A stretch of DNA of 64,000 nt from Palleronia salina (lineage in GTDB: Bacteria; Pseudomonadota; Alphaproteobacteria; Rhodobacterales; Rhodobacteraceae): contig NZ_FQZA01000002.1 of assembly GCF_900141995.1 (NCBI RefSeq), positions 69,501-133,500 of the forward strand, in the 5' to 3' direction. Below the pieces are notes generated by a model, which searched no databases, was not told where the DNA came from, and saw nothing but the letters and a program-made list of their open reading frames with translations. Position numbers and translations under genes: made by a program. The first letter of the stretch is position 1. Every line of letters begins with the position of its first letter. Below are positions 1-7,581 of this stretch, piece after piece.

Positions 1-635
1 GGATAGGTCTGGTCGCTGAAGGTGATGACCCGCAGCACCACGGTGTCGCCCACCAGGCGCGACCGCACGGCCGTCAGCTCGATCGTGTCGCGGATGATCG
101 AAACGTCGAAGGGCTCGTCCACGCCCTCGCGCACGACGGTGACGACGATTTCGCTGCCCACCGGGCCGCGCATCAGGGCCACGGCGTCGTCCAGGGTCAG
201 GCCCAGAAGCGACTCGCCGTCGACATGGGTGATGAAGTCGCCGGCCTGCATGCCTGCGGCGTCGGCGGGGGTGTCGTCCATGGGCGACACGACCTTCACG
301 AAGCCCTCTTCCTGGGTCACCTCGATGCCGAGACCGCCGAATTCGCCGCGCGTCTGGGTGCGCATCTTCTGCGCGTCGTCGGGCGAGAGATAGCTGGAAT
401 GCGGGTCGAGCGAGGTCAGCATCCCGTCGATGGCGGCCTCGATCAGGTCACCCTCGTCGACCTCTTCCACGTATTGCGCGCGGATCCGTTCGAAGATGTC
501 GCCGAACAGGTCCAGCTGCTCGTAGACGCTGGAGCGATTGGCGTTTTCCTGCGCGATCAGCGGCCCTGCGATCTGCGTGGTCAGAAGCACCCCGGCCAGC
601 GTCCCGCCGAGGGCGGCCATTACGAACTTTCTCAT
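1..635 (-). CDS. ctpA: Carboxyl-terminal processing protease, S41 family (N-terminal part, cut by window edge)
   Basis: Periplasmic serine protease of the CtpA/Prc family; only the first ~211 residues lie in the window. The start MRKFVMAALGG is followed by a hydrophobic signal/anchor segment. Next comes the S41 N-terminal helical region (LDPHSSYLSPDD around residue 75) and a PDZ domain from about residue 87 (FGGLGIEV, then GMQAGDFITHVDG). The catalytic Ser/Lys region is beyond position 1. It follows the EnvC-like gene by 10 bases at the end of the rsfS-rlmH-gpmI-envC-ctpA series, a common alphaproteobacterial arrangement. Family members trim periplasmic substrates and cell-wall hydrolase regulators, which suits its EnvC neighbour. 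The identity is secure; the exact substrate cannot be told. Confidence 0.93.
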   Translation of the reverse strand, partial: MRKFVMAALGGTLAGVLLTTQIAGPLIAQENANRSSVYEQLDLFGDIFERIRAQYVEEVDEGDLIEAAIDGMLTSLDPHSSYLSPDDAQKMRTQTRGEFGGLGIEVTQEEGFVKVVSPMDDTPADAAGMQAGDFITHVDGESLLGLTLDDAVALMRGPVGSEIVVTVVREGVDEPFDVSIIRDTIELTAVRSRLVGDTVVLRVITFSDQTY

Positions 636-645
636 TTGCCTCGTC

Positions 646-1758
646 CTATTCTTCCTGCACGGTGAACCAGTCTGCGGGGTCCACCGGGCCGTCATCCGAC
701 CTCAGTTCCACATAAAGCCTTTGTGGCGCCGTTTGACCAGCGCCGGCTTCGTCGCGGGCTTCGTCAGGGGCCGCGGTCTGTGCGCTGGGCATAAGGCCCA
801 GCGGCGCATCGGCCCCGACGATTTGTCCGGGCGCACCGTAGACCACGTCGAGCCCGGCAAGAACCAGCAGATAGCCTTCGGCGGGCTCAAGCAGCATCAC
901 GTTTCCGTAGTCGAGAAGCGGGCCGCGATACCGTATCGTCCCCGGCCATGGCGCCGTCACAAGCGCGCCCGGCGCGGTGTCGATGACCCAGCCCGGCCGC
1001 GTGATCCCCGCCGCGTCGCGGTCGCCGAACCCCAGCCGCACCCGGCCCGCCACCGGCAGGTCCAAGCTGCCTTTCGCGCGCAGGAAATCGGCCGCCTCGG
1101 TCGCGGCCGGCCCAGCCGGCAGGTTGGCGGCGAAATCCCGGAGACTGCGCGCATCGGACGCAAGGCGGTCCATGGCGGTCTCGTCCTCGGCCACGCGGTC
1201 GGGACGGTCAACGCGATCGGCCACCGCCTTGGACAGTGCGGCGCGCGCCGTCTGGATCTGGGACAGGCCGTCGGCCAGGTCGGCCTCGGCGCTTTGTTGC
1301 ACCGCGCGCAGGCTCGCGATGTTGCGAAGATCGGTCGTCAGCGCCTCGAGCCGTGCGGCCAGCGCGGGCGTCAGGTCGGCCATCAGGATCCCCGCGCGGG
1401 CCGTGTTCACCGGCCCCTCGGGATGCAGCAGCAGCGACACCTCGGGCGCGCCGCCCATGACCTGCAAGGCGCCAAGAAGCCGCCCCAGCTGATCGCGCTC
1501 GGCATCCAGCCGCGCGGTGATGCGCGCCTCGTCCTCGCGCGCGCGGCGCAACCCGGCGCGCAGGGCGGACAGCCCGTCCTCGTAGGCCTGCACGGTGCGC
1601 GTCAGCGCCGCCACCCGGTCGCGCGACGACTCGGCCGCCTCAAGCGACTCGGCGGCCCGCGACAGGGCCTGCGCCGCGCGGTCGGCCATGCTGGCCGCGT
1701 CGGATTGCGCCACGGCCGGACCGGCCAGGCAAAGCGAAAGGCAAAGCGCGCGCAGCAT
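646..1758 (-). CDS. envC: EnvC-like murein hydrolase activator (LytM/M23 domain)
   Basis: About 370 residues with a signal peptide (MLRALCLSLCLAGPAVAQ). A long Ala/Glu/Arg-rich coiled coil runs to roughly residue 180, and a C-terminal M23/LytM-type beta domain follows (ALVTAPWPGTIRYRGPLLDYG, LYVELRSDD). The expected zinc-ligand His residues of active M23 peptidases are not evident, as in EnvC, which activates amidases rather than cutting peptidoglycan itself. The chosen ATG shares its first base with the gpmI stop (TGATG), implying translational coupling; the frame is open further upstream, but only inside gpmI. It is followed by the ctpA protease gene. Likely role: septal peptidoglycan splitting in the periplasm. 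Confidence 0.87.
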   Translation of the reverse strand: MLRALCLSLCLAGPAVAQSDAASMADRAAQALSRAAESLEAAESSRDRVAALTRTVQAYEDGLSALRAGLRRAREDEARITARLDAERDQLGRLLGALQVMGGAPEVSLLLHPEGPVNTARAGILMADLTPALAARLEALTTDLRNIASLRAVQQSAEADLADGLSQIQTARAALSKAVADRVDRPDRVAEDETAMDRLASDARSLRDFAANLPAGPAATEAADFLRAKGSLDLPVAGRVRLGFGDRDAAGITRPGWVIDTAPGALVTAPWPGTIRYRGPLLDYGNVMLLEPAEGYLLVLAGLDVVYGAPGQIVGADAPLGLMPSAQTAAPDEARDEAGAGQTAPQRLYVELRSDDGPVDPADWFTVQEE

Positions 1759-3278
1759 CAGCGGATCAGGCTTTTCCCGGTCATCTCGTCGGGCTGCGGC
1801 AGACCCATGAGCTCCAGCAGTGTCGGCGCCAGGTCCGCCAGCCGGCCATCGACCAGCGATGCCCCTTCGGGACCGCCCACCAGCATCACCGGCACCAGGT
1901 TCGTGGTGTGCGCGGTATGTGGCCCGCCCGTCTCGGGGTCGGTCATGACTTCGCAATTGCCGTGGTCGGCGGTGACGATCATCGCGCCGCCGGCCTTTTC
2001 CAGCGCGTCGAGCACGCGGCCAAGACCCTGGTCCACCGCCTCGCAGGCGGCGATGGCGGCATCCAGGTCACCGGTATGACCCACCATGTCGGGGTTGGCG
2101 TAGTTGCAGACGATCAGGTCGTAGCCCTTCTCGATCGCCTCGACGAAACGGTCGGTGACCTCGGCCGACGACATCTCGGGCTGCATGTCGTAGGTCGCGA
2201 CCCTGGGCGACTTGGGCATGGCGCGATCCTCGCCGTCCTCGGGCGATTCCTTCCCGCCGTTCAGGAAGAAGGTGACGTGCGGGTATTTCTCGGTTTCGGC
2301 CAGCCGGAACTGGCTGAGCCCGTGCTTGGCCACCCACTCGCCCAGCGTGTTCACCAGCTTGCGCTTGGGAAAGACGGTCGAGAAATAGGCGTTGTGGTCC
2401 TGGCTGTACTCGACCATGCCCAGCCGTGCGTTCAGCTGCGGCCGGTCCGAGACATCGAAACCGTCGAAATCGGGCGCACCGATGGCGGCAAGGATCTCGC
2501 GCGCGCGGTCGGCGCGGAAGTTCAGGCAGAAGAACCCGTCACCATCGGCCATGCCCGCGTAATCGCCGATGACCGTCGCCGGGATGAACTCGTCGGTCGT
2601 GTCCGTGTCGTAGGCCTGGCTGACGGCGGTGTCCGCATCGGCTGCCGTCGCTTTGCCCTTGCCGGCGACCATGGCGCGGTAGGCGGTTTCGACCCGTTCC
2701 CAGCGGTTGTCGCGGTCCATGGCGTAGTAGCGCCCGATCACCGTGCCGATGCGGGCACCTTCGGGCAGGTTGTCCTGCAGGTGCCGCATGAAATCGCGGG
2801 CCGATTTCGGCGCCACGTCGCGCCCGTCGGTGATGGCGTGGATGACGATGGGAATGTTCGCCCTGGCGATGATCCGCGTCGCAGCGAGGACGTGGTCCAC
2901 GTGGCCGTGCACGCCCCCGTCCGAAACCACGCCCATCAGGTGCGCCGTCCCCTCGGACGCGCGCAGGTTGGTGATATAGGCCTGCAAGGCCGGGTTCTCG
3001 GCAAAGCTGCCATCCTCGATCGCCAGGTCGATCTGGCCCAGGTCCATCGCCACCACGCGGCCCGCGCCGATATTGGTGTGACCGACCTCGGAATTGCCCA
3101 TCTGGCCCTTGGGCAGGCCGACGTCGGGGCCGTGGGTGGTCAGCCGCGCCTCGGGGCCCGCGTCGCGGATCCGGTCGAAATTGGGGGTTTTCGCCAGCGC
3201 GGGGGCGTTCGCGTCGGTCTCGTCCCGCGCGCCCCACCCGTCGAGGATGCAAAGGACGACTGGCTTCGGTGCGGTCAT
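1758..3278 (-). CDS. gpmI: 2,3-bisphosphoglycerate-independent phosphoglycerate mutase
   Basis: 506 residues, the normal length for cofactor-independent iPGM, which interconverts 3- and 2-phosphoglycerate in glycolysis/gluconeogenesis using two Mn ions. The N-terminal metal motif LDGWG is present. The phospho-serine motif GQMGNSEVGHTNIG puts the nucleophile at Ser63, and the late metal-binding stretch VTADHGNCEVM is intact. Its TGA overlaps the ATG of the EnvC-like gene. The upstream gap to rlmH is about 70 bases, with no obvious terminator. Family assignment is certain. Confidence 0.98.
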   Translation of the reverse strand: MTAPKPVVLCILDGWGARDETDANAPALAKTPNFDRIRDAGPEARLTTHGPDVGLPKGQMGNSEVGHTNIGAGRVVAMDLGQIDLAIEDGSFAENPALQAYITNLRASEGTAHLMGVVSDGGVHGHVDHVLAATRIIARANIPIVIHAITDGRDVAPKSARDFMRHLQDNLPEGARIGTVIGRYYAMDRDNRWERVETAYRAMVAGKGKATAADADTAVSQAYDTDTTDEFIPATVIGDYAGMADGDGFFCLNFRADRAREILAAIGAPDFDGFDVSDRPQLNARLGMVEYSQDHNAYFSTVFPKRKLVNTLGEWVAKHGLSQFRLAETEKYPHVTFFLNGGKESPEDGEDRAMPKSPRVATYDMQPEMSSAEVTDRFVEAIEKGYDLIVCNYANPDMVGHTGDLDAAIAACEAVDQGLGRVLDALEKAGGAMIVTADHGNCEVMTDPETGGPHTAHTTNLVPVMLVGGPEGASLVDGRLADLAPTLLELMGLPQPDEMTGKSLIR

Positions 3279-3350
3279 GGCTTGCTTTCCCGTCTTTGGC
3301 TGTGCCGCCGTTCTATCGTGCCGGCCGCCGGGGCGAAAGCGTCGCGCGGC

Positions 3351-3821
3351 CTATTCGCGATGGTAGGGTGCGCCCGACAGGATCGACACCGCGCGATACA
3401 GCTGTTCGGACAGCATCACGCGGGCCAGCATGTGCGGCCAGACCATGCGCCCGAGGCTGAGCCGGGCATCGGCGCGCTTGCGCAAGTCCGGGTGCAACCC
3501 GTCCGCACCGCCGATCAGGAAGGCAGCCGCGGGCCGGCCCTCGTCCCGCCATCGGGCGAGCAGGTCGGCAAATTCGGGGGAGCTGAGCGTCTTGCCGCGT
3601 TCGTCCAGCGCGCAGATAACGGCGCCGTCCGGGATGGCGCGGGCCAGCGCGTCGGCCTCGGCCTCCATCCCGCTGGTCTTGCGGGTCTCGACCTCGTGCT
3701 CGGCCAGGGGACCGAGAGACAAGGGCCGTCCGGCGCGGTCGAAGCGGGCCGCGTAATCGTCGATCAGGCTGCGCTCGGGGCCGGGCCGTATCCGGCCCAC
3801 GGCGCACAGATGGACCTTCAC
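3351..3821 (-). CDS. rlmH: 23S rRNA (pseudouridine-1915-N3)-methyltransferase
   Basis: 156 residues, typical of the SPOUT enzyme RlmH that methylates pseudouridine 1915 in helix 69 of 23S rRNA. The N-terminus KVHLCAVGRIRPGPE, the SAM-knot signature FLIGGADGL and the C-terminal LSEQLYRAVSILSGAPYHRE are all diagnostic. The start codon is GTG with no clear Shine-Dalgarno. It lies 7 bases after the rsfS stop, so re-initiation from rsfS is likely. The rsfS-rlmH pairing is widespread and reflects late ribosome maturation. Confidence 0.97.
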   Translation of the reverse strand: MKVHLCAVGRIRPGPERSLIDDYAARFDRAGRPLSLGPLAEHEVETRKTSGMEAEADALARAIPDGAVICALDERGKTLSSPEFADLLARWRDEGRPAAAFLIGGADGLHPDLRKRADARLSLGRMVWPHMLARVMLSEQLYRAVSILSGAPYHRE

Positions 3822-3828
3822 CTGGGGG

Positions 3829-4251
3829 TCAGGCGCGGCCCGGGGCGTCGGTCGGGCCGAGCCACATCTTTTCCAGCTGATAGAACTCGCGCACCTCGGG
3901 TCGGAACACGTGCACGATCACGTCGCCGGTGTCGATCAGCACCCAATCGCCGCCATCCTTGCCCTCGACCTTGCACAGCCGACCGAAGTCGTGCTTCAGC
4001 CGATCGACCAGCTTATCGCTGATCGACGCGACCTGGCGCGACGAGCGGCCCGAGCAGATGACCATGAAATCGGCCATTTCGGATTTGCCGCGCAGATCGA
4101 TCTGCACGACCTCCTGGGCCTGGTCGTCATCGAGGGATTTCAGGATTTCCGCCAGCAGCGCATCGGGCTGCAAGCGCGTTTCGGACAGGGGCGCGGACGT
4201 GCGCTGATCCGGGTGTGCGACCTGGCTGGTCGCGGTCTGGGTAGCAGACAG
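3829..4251 (-). CDS. rsfS: Ribosomal silencing factor RsfS (probable CTG start)
   Basis: RsfS binds uL14 on the 50S subunit and blocks subunit joining when nutrients are short. The conserved core begins ALLAEILKSLDDDQAQEVVQ and continues through GKSEMADFMVICSGRSSRQV and GDWVLIDTGDVIVHVF. The frame is open back to a GTG at 4389, but that codon directly abuts its only purine stretch and the added residues look non-coding. There is no ATG, GTG or TTG between that GTG and the conserved core. A strong AAGGAGG at 4260-4266 lies 8 bases before a CTG at 4249-4251, giving a 140-residue protein of normal family length. I therefore favour CTG initiation. The product is certain and the start is inferred. 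Confidence 0.9.
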   Translation of the reverse strand: MSATQTATSQVAHPDQRTSAPLSETRLQPDALLAEILKSLDDDQAQEVVQIDLRGKSEMADFMVICSGRSSRQVASISDKLVDRLKHDFGRLCKVEGKDGGDWVLIDTGDVIVHVFRPEVREFYQLEKMWLGPTDAPGRA

Positions 4252-4491
4252 GACGGTGTCCTCCTTCGTGGCTGCGCCGTCTGGCCACGACGCGGGCGTA
4301 CGGAAAAGATAACCATCGCCTGGCGCGATTCCAACAGCGGCGTTCGCCCGGATCGACGACGCGGCGCGTATTTTGCGCCAAATATGCACCTTTCCGCCGC
4401 CGATCCGGCCATCCGGCTGCCCCAGCGGCTGTTTCGGGCCGCGACAACCCTATGTTAATCGTCGGAAGTAACGATCAGAACGGAGGCCGCC

Positions 4492-5415
4492 ATGGCCACC
4501 ATCCTGGGCCCGGGGCTGAACTGGCGGATCTGGTACCATGCCGCCAAGGGTGTGTTTTTCGAGCTGAACAACAACAACCTGGGCCTGATTTCGGCCGGGG
4601 TGGCCTTTTACGGCATGCTTGCGATCTTCCCCTCGGTCGCCGCGGTCATCGCGATCTGGGGCTTTTTCGCCGATCCGCTGACCGTGGCCGAGCAGTTGGA
4701 TGTTCTGCGCGGCTTCGTGCCCGGCGATGCCTACGCCATCCTCGACCAGCAGGTCAGCGCGCTGATCAATGCCAACTCAAGCACGCTGGGATGGGCCACG
4801 GTGATTTCGCTGGGGGCCGCCATCTGGTCGTCGCGGGCGGGTGTCGCCGCGCTGATCCGGGGTCTGAACGCCATCTACCGCGAAAGGAACCGCGAAGGAC
4901 TGCGCCAGATCGCGGCGGCCTTCGGCGTGACCTTCCTTCTGATCGGTGTCGCGCTGATCGCGCTGGCGTGCGTCGTGATTTTGCCCATCGTGCTGGCCAT
5001 CCTGCCGCTGGGGCCGATCACGACGCTGCTGATCGCATCCGCGCGCTGGATCATCGCACTGGGCGTCGTGGTCGGTGCGCTGGGCGTGGTCTATCGCTAT
5101 GGCCCCAACCGACGACATGCCCGTCCCGGCTGGCTGACGCCCGGGGCGATCGTGGCGATCATCATCTGGGGCGCGATTTCCTACGGGTTCTCTTACTATC
5201 TGTCGAACTTCGGCAACTACAACCAGATCTACGGCGCACTGGGGGCGGTGATCGCGTTGCTCATGTGGCTGTATCTCAGCGCGTTTTCGGTCCTGCTGGG
5301 CGCGTCGCTGAACGCCGAGCTCGAGCTGCGCACGCGAGAGGACAGCACCAAGGGCCCCGAGCGGCCCATGGGCGAACGCGAGGCGCGGGTCGCCGACACC
5401 CTGATCGAGAATTGA
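4492..5415 (+). CDS. YihY/BrkB-family inner membrane protein
   Basis: 307 residues with about six transmembrane segments (for example GLISAGVAFYGMLAIFPSVA near residue 30, and strongly hydrophobic stretches near residues 140-205 and 240-265). The hallmark AFYGMLAIFPS and the loop motif YGPNRRHARPGWLTPGA identify the YihY/virulence factor BrkB family. The biochemical role is unsettled; despite old names it is not RNase BN. A GGAGG lies 6 bases before the ATG. The gene diverges from rsfS across a short AT-richer gap containing TATGTT, a possible -10. The C-terminal tail is charged and probably cytoplasmic. Confidence 0.9.
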   Translation: MATILGPGLNWRIWYHAAKGVFFELNNNNLGLISAGVAFYGMLAIFPSVAAVIAIWGFFADPLTVAEQLDVLRGFVPGDAYAILDQQVSALINANSSTLGWATVISLGAAIWSSRAGVAALIRGLNAIYRERNREGLRQIAAAFGVTFLLIGVALIALACVVILPIVLAILPLGPITTLLIASARWIIALGVVVGALGVVYRYGPNRRHARPGWLTPGAIVAIIIWGAISYGFSYYLSNFGNYNQIYGALGAVIALLMWLYLSAFSVLLGASLNAELELRTREDSTKGPERPMGEREARVADTLIEN

Positions 5416-5418
5416 GGC

Positions 5419-6147
5419 TCAGATCAGGGGGCGCACCTTGCGCTCAACCTCGTCCATGACGGCCAGTTGGCGCAGGCCTTCCCGGTCGAAGACCCGCACG
5501 ACACCTTCGGCCCAGCTTGCCAACCCCCGGTCACGCAGTTTCGCAAGGGTCTTGTTGGTGTGGACCAGTGACAGGCCCAGCGCGTCGGCCAGGTCCTGTT
5601 GGCGGAACGGGAAGGAGAAGACCCCGTTATCGACACGGCCCAGTTGCCGGAAACGGTCGTGGATGACCACCAATGCCCAGGCCACGCGTTCCAGGGCGGA
5701 CCGCTGCCCCACCGTCGCCAGGGCCGAGCCCAGAAAATGCTCCTCGCTGCAGACCAGCCACGTCATGTCGAAGGCCCGTTCGGGATGGTTGCGGAACAAG
5801 GTCCAGATATCCGAGCGCCGGAAGACGCACAGCGTCATCGGCGTGGTCGCCTCGATCGAGTAGCCGATATCGTCGAGCATCGCGTCCTGCATGCCGATGA
5901 AGTCGCCCGGCATCACGAAGTTGGTGATCTGGCTCCGCCCGTCTTCCAGCGTCCGGAACCGCACGCCCATGCCATCCAGCACCGTGAAGAGCTGTGGGCT
6001 TTTCGCCCCCTCGATGACCACGGCCTGACCAGAACTCACGTCGATCTCGCCCACCTTGAAGTGCGACATGAACTCGAGCTCTTCCGGCGAAAGGTTTTCG
6101 AAGCCCGGAAGGCGACGAAGTGGGCAGTTACTACAGTCGGTCGGCAT
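5419..6147 (-). CDS. Crp/Fnr-family transcriptional regulator
   Basis: 242 residues: an N-terminal cyclic-nucleotide-binding-like beta roll (about residues 20-130), a dimerisation helix (about 140-170) and a C-terminal winged helix-turn-helix (FRQQDLADALGLSLVHTNKT, residues 181-200). The N-terminus holds Cys5-x2-Cys8, with Cys107 and Cys133 further on. Two N-terminal cysteines plus one internal is suggestive of, but short of, the four-cysteine Fe-S set of FNR, so oxygen sensing is possible but unproven. It diverges from the receiver-like gene at 6250 and converges on yihY (3-base gap). The effector cannot be told from sequence. Confidence 0.9.
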   Translation of the reverse strand: MPTDCSNCPLRRLPGFENLSPEELEFMSHFKVGEIDVSSGQAVVIEGAKSPQLFTVLDGMGVRFRTLEDGRSQITNFVMPGDFIGMQDAMLDDIGYSIEATTPMTLCVFRRSDIWTLFRNHPERAFDMTWLVCSEEHFLGSALATVGQRSALERVAWALVVIHDRFRQLGRVDNGVFSFPFRQQDLADALGLSLVHTNKTLAKLRDRGLASWAEGVVRVFDREGLRQLAVMDEVERKVRPLI

Positions 6148-6249
6148 GAAGTTTCTCGTTGGGATACGTCATACTTTAATGCAAGGCTTCTCGCGGTCTA
6201 TCAAGAAGCGTTCAAACGCCCATACCAGACACCATTCCGGAAATTGCCC

Positions 6250-6603
6250 ATGCCGATCGTTCTCATTGTCGAGAATGTTCCCGTCGTTTCAGAAGATATC
6301 GCCGAAACCGTTCGAACCCAACTGCCCGACGCCGAGACCGTGACCGCCAAGTCCCTGAAGGATGCGGAGGATATTGTCGTGACCGGAACCGATATCCGGC
6401 TCTGCATCGTGTCGGGATCTGCCGCGGCGCCGCGGCTCGAGGGTCTGGCCCGGGCCCTGGCGGAACGCCAGGTGCCCACCGTGGTGATGACCAATCACCA
6501 GGTCGTCGTCGACATGTTCGACGAGCGGGCCGAGATCCTGGGCAAGCCGTTCTCGACTCAGATGCTCAGCGACGCGCTGCGCAACCTCAATCTTTCCGAC
6601 TGA
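6250..6603 (+). CDS. Receiver-like protein lacking the phospho-acceptor aspartate
   Basis: 117 residues with the alternating beta/alpha pattern of a CheY-type receiver: beta-1 IVLIVENV, a Thr at residue 81 (VVMTNH) and a Lys-Pro at 99-100 (ILGKPFS) match the conserved Thr and Lys positions. At the end of beta-3, where the phosphorylatable Asp belongs, the sequence reads LCIVSGSA (residues 51-58) with no acidic residue. The acidic pair after beta-1 is reduced to one Glu. It is therefore a stand-alone pseudo-receiver that probably works by binding rather than phosphorylation. It diverges from the Crp/Fnr gene, and its 3' end overlaps the convergent YqjE-like gene by 17 bases. An upstream extension of the frame has no coding character. 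Confidence 0.75.
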   Translation: MPIVLIVENVPVVSEDIAETVRTQLPDAETVTAKSLKDAEDIVVTGTDIRLCIVSGSAAAPRLEGLARALAERQVPTVVMTNHQVVVDMFDERAEILGKPFSTQMLSDALRNLNLSD

Positions 6604-6979
6604 TCGCGCGCGCGACCGACAGTCCCAGCAGGAAGGCCTGTGCGACATTCGCCGCCGTCAGGGCGCGGGCGCTTGTCTCGTCGGTGGCGGCCTCGGTGGA
6701 TTTCGTGGGATCCGCCATCTGGCGCGCCTGCTCGCGCGGGATCGCGCGCGGCGGGATCTTGGAATAGGCCAGGATGAGAAGACCGATCACGAAGAAGACG
6801 CCGCCCACGATGAGCGACGCGATCAGGCCACCGTAAAGATCGATCAGGTAGATCATGCCGGCGCTGGCGAAAAAGCCGACACCGACCAACGCGAACAAGC
6901 CGCCCAGCGTGCCGTACACGGCACGCCGGGCGACGCGCTTGCCCATCAGCTGGGCGCGCAGAAGAATCGGGGCGAACAC
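6587..6979 (-). CDS. YqjE/phage-holin-III-like small membrane protein
   Basis: 130 residues with two adjacent transmembrane helices (GTLGGLFALVGVGFFASAGM and GLIASLIVGGVFFVIGLLI), then a basic/polar tail ending in a second weakly hydrophobic segment. The pattern and its position directly after a DUF883 gene match the YqjD-YqjE pair of enterobacteria. YqjE belongs to the putative holin superfamily III, but no lysis genes are present. The start is GTG, three bases after the DUF883 stop, so the two are co-translated. Likely an envelope-associated stress protein; function unknown. Confidence 0.75.
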   Translation of the reverse strand: MFAPILLRAQLMGKRVARRAVYGTLGGLFALVGVGFFASAGMIYLIDLYGGLIASLIVGGVFFVIGLLILAYSKIPPRAIPREQARQMADPTKSTEAATDETSARALTAANVAQAFLLGLSVARAISRKD

Positions 6980-6982
6980 CGA

Positions 6983-7267
6983 TCAGCGGCGGGTCAGGAA
7001 GCCGACGATCAGGCCCACCAGGGCGGCGATGCCAAGGGCCGTGGCCGGGTTTTCGCGCACGTATTCCTCGACCTCGTCGACCTTGTGCTCGGCCTCGCTG
7101 CGCATGGCGTTGGCCCGGCGGCGCGCTTCGTCGCTGTAGGCGCGGCCCTTGGCGACACCCATGTCCTTGATGGTATCCGTCAGGCGGGCGATGTCGCCCT
7201 TCAAAAGCTCGACCTGGCGCGACAGCTCCTCGGTCGACGGCTCCGGCTTGTTGGTGTTCTCAACCAT
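6983..7267 (-). CDS. DUF883 / ElaB-YqjD-like membrane-anchored protein
   Basis: 94 residues: an N-terminal amphipathic helical half (EELSRQVELLKGDIARLTDT), a basic middle and a C-terminal hydrophobic anchor (ALGIAALVGLIVGFLTRR) preceded by the family motif YVRENPATALG. In Escherichia coli, YqjD/ElaB proteins are stationary-phase, RpoS-controlled and can tether ribosomes to the inner membrane. Here an alphaproteobacterial stress promoter is a plausible counterpart. The Shine-Dalgarno AAGGGG (7277-7282) is buried in the 3' arm of a strong hairpin that ends in T6 one base before the ATG (see separate entry). First gene of a pair with the YqjE-like protein. Confidence 0.85.
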   Translation of the reverse strand: MVENTNKPEPSTEELSRQVELLKGDIARLTDTIKDMGVAKGRAYSDEARRRANAMRSEAEHKVDEVEEYVRENPATALGIAALVGLIVGFLTRR

Positions 7268-7268
7268 G

Positions 7269-7304
7269 AAAAAAGTCCCCTTGAACGTCTGAATTCAAGG
7301 GGAC
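7269..7304 (-). terminator. Hairpin plus T6 ending one base before the DUF883 start codon
   Basis: Perfect 11-bp inverted repeat (arms 7275-7285 and 7294-7304, 8-base loop). On the minus strand it is followed by six T residues (7274-7269), one C and then the ATG of the DUF883 gene. By form it is an intrinsic terminator, placed about 40 bases after the stop of the 58-residue membrane protein gene. By position its 3' arm contains the Shine-Dalgarno of the next gene at the ideal 9-base spacing. It could both end the upstream transcript and mask ribosome binding on read-through RNA. Confidence 0.8.
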
Positions 7305-7330
7305 AATCACTTGGGCTGCGACAAAGTTCC
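7305..7330 (-). promoter_or_regulatory. Weak EcfG-type promoter candidate for the DUF883 gene
   Basis: On the minus strand GGAAC (7326-7330) is followed after 17 bases by GATT (7305-7308). The -35 matches the EcfG consensus exactly, but the -10 lacks the conserved G of cGTT. Its position just upstream of a DUF883 gene, a frequent stress-regulon member, is the main support. A start site here would fall inside the 5' arm of the adjoining hairpin. Confidence 0.35.
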
Positions 7331-7343
7331 GCAGCGGTTGGGC

Positions 7344-7520
7344 TCACATCTGTTTGGCCGTCGTTTCGTCGCCATCCGCGGCCAGGCTCGATGCCCTCTC
7401 TTCGCCGCGACGACGCTTGCGCAAGTGGTGATCGGTCCGCTCCTTGCTGACGATTCCGAAGATCGTCACGGCCCCGAGGGTCAGGAGCGCGAGAAGCACG
7501 AGAAGGTAGGTCAGGTCCAT
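7344..7520 (-). CDS. 58-residue single-span membrane protein
   Basis: Starts MDLTYLLVLLALLTLGAVTI, a single N-terminal transmembrane helix of about 20 residues. A short, very basic cytoplasmic segment follows (HHLRKRRRGEER) and then a polar tail. I do not recognise the family. AAAGGA lies at good spacing before the ATG. The gene diverges from the PRC-barrel gene across a shared region containing a back-to-back GTTCCGGAAC element, and it precedes the DUF883 gene on the same strand. Membership of the general stress regulon is inferred from that context. The frame is open further upstream, but the extension is not coding-like. Confidence 0.65.
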   Translation of the reverse strand: MDLTYLLVLLALLTLGAVTIFGIVSKERTDHHLRKRRRGEERASSLAADGDETTAKQM

Positions 7521-7556
7521 AACTGGTCCTTTCAGGTTGCTGGTCGTTGGCTGCAC

Positions 7557-7581
7557 AATCCACGACAGCGCCCGCCGTTCC
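7557..7581 (-). promoter_or_regulatory. Weak EcfG-type promoter candidate for the 58-residue membrane protein
   Basis: Minus strand GGAAC (7577-7581), 16 bases, then GATT (7557-7560), about 37 bases before the start codon. Exact -35, imperfect -10. It abuts the oppositely oriented promoter at 7582, so the two -35 boxes form the palindrome GTTCCGGAAC. Confidence 0.4.

Noticed and set aside
5419-6147. Assigning the Crp/Fnr protein as an oxygen-sensing FNR.
   Set aside because: Only two closely spaced N-terminal cysteines; the four-cysteine spacing of FNR is not met, so no specific name is given.
6587-7267. Holin-like protein as a sign of a prophage.
   Set aside because: No endolysin, capsid, integrase or other phage gene nearby; the DUF883-YqjE pairing is a chromosomal stress module.
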